The notes beneath the pieces were generated by a model. That model did no database searches and was not told the origin of the DNA. It saw only the letters and a list, made by a program, of their open reading frames with translations. Position numbers and translations under genes: made by a program. Of a DNA stretch of 64,000 bases, positions 35,860 through 51,500 are shown piece by piece. The stretch lies in assembly GCA_963921195.1 (NCBI GenBank), contig OY992537.1, positions 179,816,065 to 179,880,064 of the forward strand. Direction: 5' to 3'. How positions within the stretch are numbered: the first letter of the stretch is position 1; each line of letters starts with the position of its first letter. Source of the stretch: Pegoplata infirma (lineage: Eukaryota; Arthropoda; Insecta; Diptera; Anthomyiidae).

Positions 35860-35960
35860 ATAGAATGCCGCATATATATTTTTGCTTAGTGATCGATTTT
35901 AAGACATTCTAGCGGTGTCCTACCGTCTGTCTGTCTGTGGAAGAAACGATACAGGCTAAA
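35860..35960. mobile_element. Fragment of a family A DINE-like tail
   Basis: GATCGATTTTAAGACATTCT followed by GTCTGTCTGTCTGTGG matches the reverse-strand copy at 30533-30615. The ends are lost. Confidence 0.6.
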
Positions 35961-37499
35961 ATAAAAGAGCTATACTCCTGAAGTTTGGCAAAAATATATC
36001 TTATGGTCATAGGTTGCTTAACTTCGGAGATGGGGAAAATCGGACCAGGGGGAAAAAAGTTCCAGGGTAAAAAAGTTTCTCCTTAAGGAACTAAACCATC
36101 TCTAGAAAAACACAACTTTTTACAGGTTTCATTATACTTTTGTTAAGAAAATAAAAAAAATTTTATGTCGGAAGAAGTTCGAAGTCCTGCACCTGGAACC
36201 CGGGGATAAGAAAATTTGCCCAATGCCCCTTTCCGACAAAAAAACACCGCTGTAATTTATTTTTAATTTTTTTACATGTTGGAGGGTATCAAACAATTAT
36301 CTGTTAAACTAAAGACCTCAAAATCTCTAAATTTCACATGTTAATCTTTTTTTTATCCAAGAGATGTACATATAAAGAAATTTAAATTTTTTAGGTTAGA
36401 ATGGAATAAATAAAAGAAGGATAGCATAGTACTTTTTATATTTATTGAGAAAAAGATTCCAGATTTTTTTTTATTTTAGTAACTCATGGTATACGGAAGG
36501 AGTTAAAACTACATAAAACGAAATGGAAAAAAGGAACGGAATGGAAAAGAACAGCGAACAAAGTGAAACAGGGAACGACATGGATCGAAAGTTTTAAAGA
36601 AAATTTTTAAAATTTTCTTTATTTTATAGGTTTCATTACAAATATGGGATCAAAACTTAAAAAAAAAAAAATTCACCGCGACGAACATGATTTTAGTACT
36701 AGAGACTCAAATCCCTTTATTATCCGGTATTTTATATTACCGGAAACGAATTACCGACGGGACTAGCATGTCCGATAGGTACTTCGTTTACAGGGTTAGG
36801 ATACAGAGTTAGGAGACCTAAGATATTTTAACGCTGCAGGTTGAATCTAGTATTCTGGACATCAGCTCCTATCGTGTGGTCATCAAAACGAAGTTTCTTA
36901 TGACTTTACTTAATTCCTGTGAAATACCTCTGTAGACTAAATTAAAGAATTAGTTCTTTGGAACATTTTCATAGTACGTATGCGTAAATGTTGTTCACAT
37001 TTTTATTTTGTCTTTTTTGTTTATATTTTTGGTGAATTTGTGTGTCATTATTTTATCTTAGCTTTTACTATTTTGTATATTGTTAGAATCACAAAATAAA
37101 AACTTGTCCCCCGTTGTAGTCGATTTTTTTTTTAATTTTTTGTATTTAAAATTTATTTTGTTCAATAGACATGTGTATTACTTGTACTTGTTTTGTAGTT
37201 TTTTTTGTTAATTTACGTGGGTCGTCGTCTTAAGAGTGTAATTGTTAAGATGTAAGTACGGTACATATGTATGTAGATCCAACCACATTTTGTCAAACCC
37301 TTAGGTGTGAGTATTATTCATTCATTCAATCATTTTTTTGTTGTCATTTGAAAATTAATGGTATCAATGAACTGATTTGGTTTTGTTTCTTCTATATATT
37401 TACGTATGGGTTAGGAAGTTTTAATTCCGTTTGTTAAGAGATTTTCGAAAACTGTTATTAGGTTAAAAGTGCCTGTTACCGTTACATTTCCCGTTAACA
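35961..37499. other. AT-rich intron sequence without recognised genes
   Basis: 36050-36120 resembles 57100-57180 (AAGTTTCTCCTT and GAACTAAA words), so part of it is a dispersed repeat. The rest shows no gene, tRNA or bounded element. Confidence 0.5.
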
Positions 37500-37658
37500 C
37501 ACAAAGGTTCTGAGATCTGTTGTACTAACACTGAAAGATTTAGGGTGTTATGATTAAAGTCCACTGCCGAAACTTTTCAGCATATTATAACTTGCGGGTA
37601 TTTTTCCCTTTTGATAGAAAATAGCTAACGTCCAGCCGATCCAGAAGAAAGGTGGCGT

Positions 37659-39472
37659 CAGTGTTGCCATAAGAGAATTTTGAAAAAATGCTAAATGGCA
37701 GAAAAAAAAGTGCTAAAATGCTCTACAGACCAAAAAAAAAGTGCTAGATTTTTTTTTTCATTTATTAAATTAACAAATAATGATTTTTAACAATAACTCT
37801 AGTTTACAACGAAAATGCGCACTAACTGCGTCTACATATTTTTTTTGACCGCTAAACTTAAAAATTTTATCGAAAAAAATTCTTCTAATAAATTGTTTTG
37901 CGTTTTTTGGAGTTATTTTCACTGTTTTCCCTATATATTGAGTAATGTACCTCCGATCTACTCGTGATAAAAACCAAATTAAAGATAATCAAAACTTTAC
38001 ACACCTTACCATCTGTTTAATAGTTTACGCGCGATAGACAAATATACTGTAAAAATAAATTTTTTGATCAAAAAAATTCATTTGTTGATAAAAACTAATT
38101 TTTAATTTTTTTTAACGAATCTTTGCAAATTAACAAGTTTTTTTATTTACCTTAAAAGCCTGAACATATACAAATATAACAAAATGTGTTTCATAAAAAT
38201 CTATGGGCAATCACCAAAGTTATAATAAATTTTTTGAAACAACGCATACAAATTTTCTAAATTTTTTTTTTGTATTTAAAATACAAGAATAAAATCTGGG
38301 TTAAATACCATAGTGTTTTTTGTGTGTATTTTCATATAATTAGTCATAACTTTGGTGATAACCCATAGATTTTCATCAAACCGACTTTGTTATCTTAGTT
38401 AAGGATCAGGCTTAAAAAAAACAGTTGACAAAAACTTACAGAAGAACAAAGAAGTCCTCAACTCAACGTCGGTTTAAAATATTTTTTAAAATCCCTGAAG
38501 ATAATCAGCGATGCTGATTGAAATATCGGAAAAATAAAAATATATAAATATAAAAAACTCGATATACTTTTTGACTTTTTATTTTATATATAAAACACCA
38601 TATAACCTAAGCCAAAATAAACTCATCAAACAAAAAACCATAACAATTTTTTTTGTTACGGTTTCAATAAATTTTTTTCTTTTGATTTGTAAACTAGTGT
38701 AACCGGTACATATATTTTCTTGATTTCAATTTGGTTTTCTGAGCTTTCATTTTTTTCTGAATTTCGATTGCGTTTTCTTAATTTAAACTGGGTATTCTGA
38801 ATTTCAATTGCGATTTTTGAATTTCAATTAAAATCTTCTTAATTACAATATGGATTTCTGAATTTCCATTGATTTTCTTGATTTTGATTAGATTTTCTGA
38901 ATTTCAAAAAGGTTTTCTGTTTTTCAATTGGGTTTTCTAAATTTAAATAGGGTTTTCTCAATTTATTTTTTCTAAATTTCGACTAGGTTTTCTAAATTTC
39001 AATTGGGTTTTCTGAATTTCGATTATTATTTTTAAATTTCAATCTTTTCTTAATTTCTATCTGGATTTTTAAATTTCAATTGGGTTTTCTGAATTTTAAC
39101 AGGGATTTCTAAATTTTAATTTATATTTTCTTAATTTTTGAATTTCAACTTATATTTTCTAAATTTTTGAATTTCAATTTATAATTTAATTTTTTAATTT
39201 AATTTAAATAAGTCCCAAGAAAAAACATTAAATAAATTCCATACGATTTGGGAGTTATTTCATTATACAGGTGTAAAGGAAGCGCCGCAGGCTAAAAATT
39301 TTTACAAGAGATTTAAAAAAACAAATTAAAATGTAAAAAAAAATGCTAAAAATGCTAAAAATTTTTAAAAAAGTGCTAACTTAGCACTTGGCACTTTTTT
39401 CCAAAACTTTAGTGCTAGGTCCAAAAAAATAGTGCTAGATCTAGCACTAAAAGTGCTAAAATGGCATCACTG
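37659..39472. mobile_element. hAT-type non-autonomous element, TIR CAGTGTTGCCAT
   Basis: The exact 8-bp duplication GGTGGCGT lies at 37651-37658 and 39473-39480. The ends are CAGTGTTGCCAT and ATGGCATCACTG. Subterminal AAGTGCTAAAATGC words recur on both sides, as expected for transposase-binding repeats. The insertion splits a retrotransposon reading frame that is continuous across the target. The 1.8-kb interior has no ORF of note. Confidence 0.93.
38700..39190. repeat. Degenerate tandem repeat, period about 20 bp
   Basis: Many variants of TTTTCTGAATTTCAATTGGG lie inside the hAT element. The period is not strict. No coding function. Confidence 0.65.
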
Positions 39473-39955
39473 GGTGGCGTCACGAACTCAGACAACTATC
39501 GCTCAATCGCCATTTGCTCTGCACTCTTTAAGGTTATGGAGAGTATGGTAAACTTCAATCTTTCAAAATATTTGGAGTTCAATGGCATGCTGAATGATCG
39601 ACAGCTTAGTTTCCGCAGGGGTTGGTCAACTGGTGACTTGATAGCGTTACTTTCTGACCGGTGGAGTCAATCAATTCATCGCCTTGTCGAAAGTAAAGGG
39701 TGTGTAGTTTCGGAGATTAAATTATATAACTCAAACCATAAAATCGTGTAATCTGCGCGAAAGTGTTAAGTGAATAACGTCCGTATCAAAGTACTTTTGC
39801 ACATCAAATAGTATTAATTGTATCACCCCTTACAGTCCTGGCTAAAGCGCTCATGATATATTCAAAGCCGTAGATGTGAATGACTTTAATGCAAATTTTC
39901 ATGTAAAATATTTTCATCAATTTAAAAATATTATTTTTTTTTTCTATCATTTTAG

Positions 39956-40007
39956 GTGCTACTGTGGTATCTTGGCGTGTAAACAATCAAGAACAGTTAT
40001 TTGTCAG
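39956..40007 (+). CDS. Glucose-6-phosphate 1-epimerase-like gene, exon 2
   Basis: A 52-bp exon between acceptor ...TCATTTTAG|G (39955/39956) and donor CAG|GTATGT (40007/40008). It enters in phase 1 and leaves in phase 2. Codons read (G)ATVVSWRVNNQEQLFV, continuing exon 1 directly. The HGATVxSW...LFVS pattern marks the first beta strands of the glucose-6-phosphate 1-epimerase family. The next expected segment (RGGIPxxFPQFG-like) was not found downstream to 64000, so exon 3 lies outside the window or was missed. Confidence 0.85.
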
Positions 40008-40375
40008 GTATGTAAATAGATAATAATATTCCTTAAGATAAATGGCTCCCAAAAACATTCATTAGATTGAAAAATCAACTAAAACTGCCAACAAAATAAA
40101 TCGCGAACTTTACGAAACAAACTTTATTTGCGAATACTATGTGAGGCAACCAAAAAAGTGATGTAAAAAGTTTTTAGTTATTAACAAAACTCCACTCTAT
40201 ACATATCACTAGATACCTAAAAATATGATAAACAACATGCGGGATACCTAACGTCCAAACAAACCTACTTTGTAATGCGGCTACAATATTGTAAATAAAT
40301 TAACGAGGGTGTATTTAAAAATGCCCGTTTCAAATACCCCTAAAAATATATTGTACGTGTCATCAGGAAACTTAA

Positions 40376-40437
40376 CATAGGTTTTAAGTGATTCTTGACG
40401 CTTTTCGTCAGCACACATAGAATCTGAGGTCCATCGG
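40376..40437 (-). pseudogene. Decayed LINE 3' UTR fragment
   Basis: The order GACGCTTTTCGTC hairpin, CACACATAGAATCTGAGGTC matches the 3' UTR at 56204-56245 (TGACGTTTTACGTCA, ACACGTAGACTCTGAGGTCC). It is probably the 3' end of the relic at 45340-46890, separated from it by the (TTA)n tract and the R4-like element. Confidence 0.6.
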
Positions 40438-40455
40438 GGAAATCATTAATTGATC

Positions 40456-45316
<4,861 letters not shown>

Positions 45317-45339
45317 AGGGGAGATTAAGCCCCTACGGC

Positions 45340-46890
45340 CGGCACTGCAACCCTTTTGAGTCTTTTGTGCCAAGATCTATAAATTGAAATCAAACTCTGT
45401 TAAATGGTCCTAATAAGCATTAGAACAGAGCATGAAGAAGCCAGCCTTATATCCTCAGAATTAAGTAATTCCCTGTCTAAGAAACGTTTTCTGATCCTAC
45501 GAATTGCGACCCATTCGCCCAATATGTGTTGCCTTTTTTCTACTTCCTCCAAAAAAAGTCGACACAAAGACGATGTACAAAAGTTTAAATTATGCGAGTG
45601 GTAATTAGTTTTCTAATGTCCGTTAAGAAAACCTAAATAATACTCCCATATGATAGTGGCGCCATTAGTCCTTTGGATGAATTCTCCCACAAGTTTAAGA
45701 AGTCTGTCCTCTTCAAACCCTTAATCATGGTCGAAAAAGTGTACCAATTTACCCCACAACTCCAAGTAATATGGGGTTCACACTTACGATCTTAAACAAG
45801 TTGTTAAACAAAACTCTAGTAGCAGAATAAAAACGTAATGTACACAAAACAGACTTTTTTAAACACCTCACTCTTGAAGACTTAAAAAACAGCAAGTGTA
45901 AACCCCACAAAGGTTTTGTATCGAAGATTACTCCTAGATATTTAACCTCCTTGGAGAGTTGAATAGCAGTTTTTCCTACAGAAACTGTAACCAAATTGAG
46001 ATTTCTTCTCCTATTAAACAGAACTATAATAGTTGTGTAAAGGTTAATGGAAAGACCCTGTTCAGAACACCAATTCATGATCAAACGAAGAACGTTGTAC
46101 ATAATATCCGAGATAATATTGTCAAAATTACGAGTTGCTATAACTACTTAATTGTCCGCATATCCGATTGCCTGATAACCCTTATTATCTAGCCTATGCA
46201 GCAAGTCGTCTATCACCAAGGACCATAGTGGTTGAGATGAAACGCCGCCCTGATTACAGCATTTATTGTGATTCTATTACTACCTATAGATGCAGTTATT
46301 TCCCTGCTCTCTAGCATGATCCTAATCCATCAACACATACCCTGATTTATAGTTCTGCAGATTCAATAGTATCATAAGCAGTATTATCGGGTCGAATATG
46401 ATACCTAAAAGGTTAGATGTTCTCCTACAGAGCCTTGCGGAGTCGTGTACATAATTGTTACTTAAAGGATCACAAGAGGTCGAATCAGGAAAGTGAATAC
46501 ATAATATCAAATTCAAAGTCTCTTTACAATCCTTGGTATAAATACTGTCATTTCCCCTCAAGAGACCCATTTTGTTCGTAGAGGATTTTACAAACGGTTT
46601 ATCTAGTCTTGCGACAGTAGGAGTTCTTCTATGTTTTCACAAAATTTCCCCAAAGATGCCCTTTTGCAACTTCTTATTTCCCTGCTGAACTCAATCAGAG
46701 ATTTTCTATAAGTATTACAGTTTCCAGTACGTTTGGCATTATTAAAAAGTTTCCTAACTTTTTTCCGCATATCCTCGAGAGCACTACTTCTGCAGAAGAC
46801 TTCACGTCGCACCTTCTGTTGCCGATTTGTGCTGCTCTCGTGATACGAGAAGTTAATCACTTGCTCAAGCTGTCCTGCTGCCACCTCTAG
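45340..46890 (-). pseudogene. Non-LTR retrotransposon ORF2 relic (R1/LOA/I-like)
   Basis: Minus-strand pieces in order: a basic linker (46603-46884, KVRKLFNNAKRTG), a TLNLILCIHFPDS segment (46480-46520), the RT palm with GYADN in place of YADD (about 46150-46170), WCSEQGLSIN and VKYLGVIFDTK (45900-46080), then after a deletion a worn zinc-knuckle segment with HILGEWVAIRRIRKRFL (45470-45560). Two of the knuckle cysteines are lost and the RNase H region is missing. Many stops. Dead. Confidence 0.8.
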
Positions 46891-46899
46891 GTCTTCTAA

Positions 46900-47695
46900 G
46901 AAACGGTGTATGACAATACACCTTTATTATTATTTTGGCAATATACTTAATCAACAAAAACTAACTAAAAACTACAAGAGGAAGCTCAACCAACCGACAA
47001 AAAAAGTTTTTTTTCCAAAAAATTAACAAACCAACAAACAACCATAGGCGGTTAATGTTGAATACAGTATGTAACACTAAGAATGATGACATCTATCTTA
47101 AATCAGTAGCATTACATTATTTTGTTTACCAGAGTCAATGCAACATTGGTTGTCCTGTGGTGAAAAAATCTGCCAGAAAACAATAACAAAAAAATGTGCT
47201 TTGGTTAAATTCTTACCCTGTGTTGCACACCTTTTCCATACTTTACCATTAAATTTTTAAGTGGCAATAAGTGATAATGACTTATATGGAAAACCTTGTT
47301 TTGAGGCATAAAAGTTTTGTTTTTTTAAAAAATCGTTAAAATTAAAAAAAAAAATCGCTTAAATGAAAATCGCTGTTAAATTCGATCAGAGGATTTTCTA
47401 ATCAATGGTTATTTGAATTGTGTTCTTAAATTTGAAACACAACCATATTTAATGTTCTCGATTTGTTTTTATGTCGATTTAATCTATTATCACTTATTGC
47501 CACAGATATTATAGTTATGTGTGTTGTTTTATTTTCCACATCATCACTGTCGCCAACATTAAAACACAGTATGTAGTGGCTACCGTTTGTATTAGAGGCC
47601 AACCAAAGGTAGAAAATTCGGTAAAATATTACTTTTGAAGTTTAACCGTACCTTTTTATGTATTTTCTTTGAAGCCTCCTTAAATACAAAAAAAT
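46900..47695. other. Non-coding stretch with one MITE-like inverted repeat (47261-47503)
   Basis: GTGGCAATAAGTGATAAT at 47261-47278 is exactly inverted at 47486-47503, bounding a 243-bp unit with no target duplication seen. The rest is AT-rich with no gene recognised. Confidence 0.6.
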
Positions 47696-48180
47696 GTTTT
47701 TAGTCCTATTTTCTGTAAGTTTGGAATCCTTGAATACACCCAATAGAAACGTGTGTAGGGTTTGAGATTGAACTATGTATTAGGAAAGCTTTTCCTAATA
47801 TATGCTGGCCACAATCTTGTTGCAGCCATGTTTCGCACAAAATTCTATGTACAAGAGGTTCTAAATCCATCAGTCAGACCACTCCCATTACACTCTACCT
47901 ATGGAATTTTGCTTTATGGATAGATCGAATGGAGAGATTACCCCTGCATCCCTTGGCTTCTCACTCTTATCCACACAAGCGTTAAAGATTCTTGTTTCCA
48001 TGTTTCTTTTAAGTACAACGAAGCATCCATGATGTATTGCATATACTTTCTTCAATACTCAAGTGCAGTTTCCGTTGAGCGACCCTTTAGGTATGCACGT
48101 TGATGGAGCGAATAATAAGACGATCCCTCGAAAACAGTGATCACCAATGTCCTTTTTACAAAAAGAAGATCCTTCAAATA
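47696..48180 (-). pseudogene. Non-LTR RT relic (fingers/palm)
   Basis: The minus strand gives YSLHQRAYLKGRSTETALEY followed by a MDASLY-like stretch, matching the QHAYxKGKSxxxALHxxV region before the catalytic DIEGAFNN motif of R1/LOA-like ORF2. Later parts are shifted. It may belong to the same relic family as 45340-46890. Confidence 0.65.
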
Positions 48181-48400
48181 TTTTTTTTTTACGTTGAGCC
48201 AATAGTCAGGGGATGCTTCTACTAATGCATTGATATCAGAAAAATAGTTTAAGAGGAGGAGGAAAGAAGGAGTAGTGTTTGTGGATATTTGACTTGAAGT
48301 TATCTACATACATACATATCGCTCCTTTACTTGTATAGTGTCATAACTCAAAAAATGCGTTTTTTGAGTTAATGATAGGTTAGGTTAGGTTATGAAGGAT

Positions 48401-48422
48401 GACGCTGGCGGAAACCAGCGTC
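48401..48422 (-). promoter_or_regulatory. 3' UTR stem-loop of the LOA-like element
   Basis: GACGCTGG / CCAGCGTC with a 6-nt loop, eight nucleotides from the CCTAA tail. It sits where non-LTR reverse transcriptases recognise their RNA. The unrelated LINE family at 7634-7648 and 56204-56218 has a hairpin in the same place. Confidence 0.6.
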
Positions 48423-48500
48423 CATAGAGGCCACGTGATGGCCCATTATGATTCCTTTAATTCTTTTCCCTCTTCTCTGTTTAGTCCTAAGTTGTTCGCC

Positions 48501-51500
48501 TTATGCGTCCCATTTTGATGCTTTAATAAACGCCAGTAGAGTCCAAGGATTTGTGCCCCGAAGTTCTGATAAATTCTGAAAAATATAAGAACCAAAAATT
48601 TTAAATCTTCTAAATGATAGTGCAGGGCATTCGCATAAGAAATGGTAGGTGTCTTCTACGGATTCCCTGCACCATCTGCATGTATCATCATTTCTTATTC
48701 TAATTGTTACCATGTGTTTACCCAATGTGTTATGACCAGTAATGAGGTTAACTGTAGCTCTAAGTTGCTTCCTGTTCATATCCAAAAGAATTTTGCTGTG
48801 TTTTAACAGGCTTTCATCCCATAATAATTTTGTCTGTACACTTCGATCAGTGCTGGACCATTTATTCAACCAAATCGCCCTTGAGTCCAATCTTATTTTC
48901 TGACAGAAAATAGAGAGTGGAGGGAACACCTCAGATTCTGCTGTTTCCTGTGCGAGTTCCGCTCCCCGTCGTGCAAGCTCATCGGCTCTCTCGTTTCCCA
49001 GAATATCTTTGTGTCCAGGTACCCAGCACAGAGTAATATTATGCTGCTCGCTAAGAACCTTAAGCTCTCTGTGGCAGCGGCTGACTACCTTAGATCTGAT
49101 ATCATCACTTTTCAACGCCATTAAAGCAGCTTGACTATCAATGAAAAAACCAATATCGCATCTGTATATTGGTAACATTGAAATATGCTCAGCTGCCTTG
49201 GCTATCGCATATACTTCGGCTTGAAAGATACTACAATCGTTGTCCAGACGGTAGGATTCATTTAGGTTAAGCTCCATGCAGTAAAAGCCACTACCGGTGC
49301 CCGTCGACATTTTGGAACCATCAGTAAACACGTTAATTTGTTGAAGTTTTACTCTACTATTAAGCCAATCATCTAGTGAAGGAATCACAATTTTCAGTCT
49401 ACCATCAGTAACGTTATGTGGGATATCATAATCCGTTCTTGTACTCCGTTCAAAACTACCGATAATCTTCGTGTGTCGAACCTGTCTGTTTTTCATAGAT
49501 CCCGTTTGAATTAGTCTATTTAGGGTAATTTTTGCATTTTCCTTAATGAAAAGATCAAGCGGTGTCATATCCAGAAGCACTTCTAAAGCTTCGGTTGATG
49601 TTGTCTTCATTGCGCCTGTAATACTTAACAACGCAATTCTATTCACTCGTTTGATTGAGTCAGCATGAGTCCTATATTCAATGACCGGCCACCATACATG
49701 ACAACCATAAGTTAGCACTGGTCGGACGACCGCAGTAAATAACCAATGGAAGAGCTTAGGTTTCAAACCCCATTTCTTCCCGACTAATCTTTGACAAGAG
49801 TATAGCGCAGCGTAAGCCTTCTTAATTCGTTCCTTTAAATTTAACGTCCAAGTTAGTTTTCTGTCTAGTATTACCCCCAAGAATTTAGCTGAATCCGAGA
49901 GCTTCAAGCTTACGCCGTTCAGTTTCGGGAGGTCAAAACTAGGTATCAATCTTTTCCCTGTAAATAAAACCATTTCTGTCTTAACCGGATTTATCTTCAG
50001 ACCGCATTCCTCAGCCCATACTGAAAGCATATTCAAGGAGCTTTCAATTCTATCTGAGATTGTGCTCAGACATTTTCCTGAAGACATAATTAATAAATCA
50101 TCCGCGTAAGCCACCACGGTTAAGCCGTTTCTGTCCAATTTCCGTAGAATTTCATCAACAACAAGAAGCCATAATAAAGGAGATATCACGCCCCCTTGTG
50201 GAGTGCCCCTCGTTGCTATGGCATGAGTTACAGTATTACCCAATTCTGATGTAATTTTTCTATGAGTTAGCATCGTCATTAGCCACTTTACAATTGATGT
50301 TTCAATTCCAGTTCTAATCAACGCTGAGAGAATAGCATCCGATTTAACATTGTTGAAGGCACCTTCAATGTCTAAGAAAACTCCTAGTGTATAGTCCTTA
50401 AAGGAAAGTGACCTCTCAATGTGCTGAACAGCAACATGAAGTGCAGAATCCACTGATTTACCTTTAATGTACGCATGTTGACTACCAGAAATGCTTAAAG
50501 GGCATATATTCCTTCTAATATGTTCATCCAGAATTCTCTCCAACGTCTTTAACATGAAAGAAGAAAGACTTATTGGCCTAAAGTCTTTCGCAGTACAATG
50601 CTGAATTTTACCCGCTTTCGGTATGAACGCTACCTTAACCTTACGCCAGGAAGTTGGAACGTAGGATTGATTTACACAGAACCTAAAAATGCATAATAGT
50701 GTATCGCCTATGATATCAATTCCCTCTTGGATCATTTTCGGATAGATTCCATCTAATCCTGGGGATTTATATGGTCCGAAGGTATTAACTGCCCATATTA
50801 CATTATCCATTGTAATTATATCAGCCATTTCCGAAAAATTACAAGACTGTATCGAAGTAGAAGGCTCACTCTCTTGCTGCGTAAAAGAGCACCCCGGAAA
50901 GTGAGTTTCAAAAAGCAATCTAAGTGTATCTTCCGTCGATTCTGTCCAGTTGCCACACGGTGTTCGAATATTACCTATAAATTTATCCTGTTTCGATAGC
51001 ATTTTTCTTAATCTTGAGGTATCCTTTATATTCATCAGTTCCTCGATGACATTTACATAATTTTCCCTTTTTGCCTTTCTCATTTCCTTTTTAAAAGCTC
51101 TTAGCTTAGTTCTATATTCAGTCCAATCTTCATCATTATCATCCTTTTTTGCCTTGTTAAAAGCCTTTCTAGATTCTTTACGCAACGCCCTTAAATCTTG
51201 GTTCCACCATGGTTGATTCTTTTTACCCCCCGGCCTGCTCAGTGGACAGGACTTATTGTATGAAGCGACTAAACATTTTTCGATATTCCCGAGGGTCGAT
51301 TCTAGTGTTTCAACACTTCCTATTTCGATTGACTTATTTCCTAGCGTTTTATTTAACGATTCCCTAAATTTATTCCAGTCTGTTCTTCTAGGATTCCTGA
51401 AAACTTTATTCTCACTACTCTCCATAGTATTGACAGAAAACTCTATATATTTGTGATCAGAGAAGCTAACTTCGTCTAAGACATTCCAACCATCTACCTT

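Larger units (their letters stand above)
37500..39710 (+). pseudogene. Jockey/CR1-like reverse transcriptase relic, split by a hAT element
   Basis: Before the insertion the frame reads a decayed PLPKLFSI...LAGIFP segment with stops, then IANVQPIQKKGG (ending 37658). After it (39481 on) it continues without a shift as VTNSDNYRSIAICSALFKVM and then GWSTGDLIALLSDRW, ending near 39710 at an ESK motif. This is the RT fingers region (NYRPI, GFR/STxDLL). The relic at 63537-64000 carries the overlapping STGDLLAFLSERW region and is probably the same family. Confidence 0.85.
8445..39955 (+). other. Intron 1 of the epimerase gene, about 31.5 kb, transposon-filled
   Basis: The donor GTAAGT at 8445 and the acceptor TTTCTATCATTTTAG ending at 39955 (preceded by a T-rich tract) fit a phase-1 intron. 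The elements inside are listed separately. No other host exon was recognised inside it. Stretches without a recognised element include 11100-11850, 18170-18490, 20760-21740, 24100-25760 and 36000-37500, which are AT-rich and non-coding. Confidence 0.8.
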
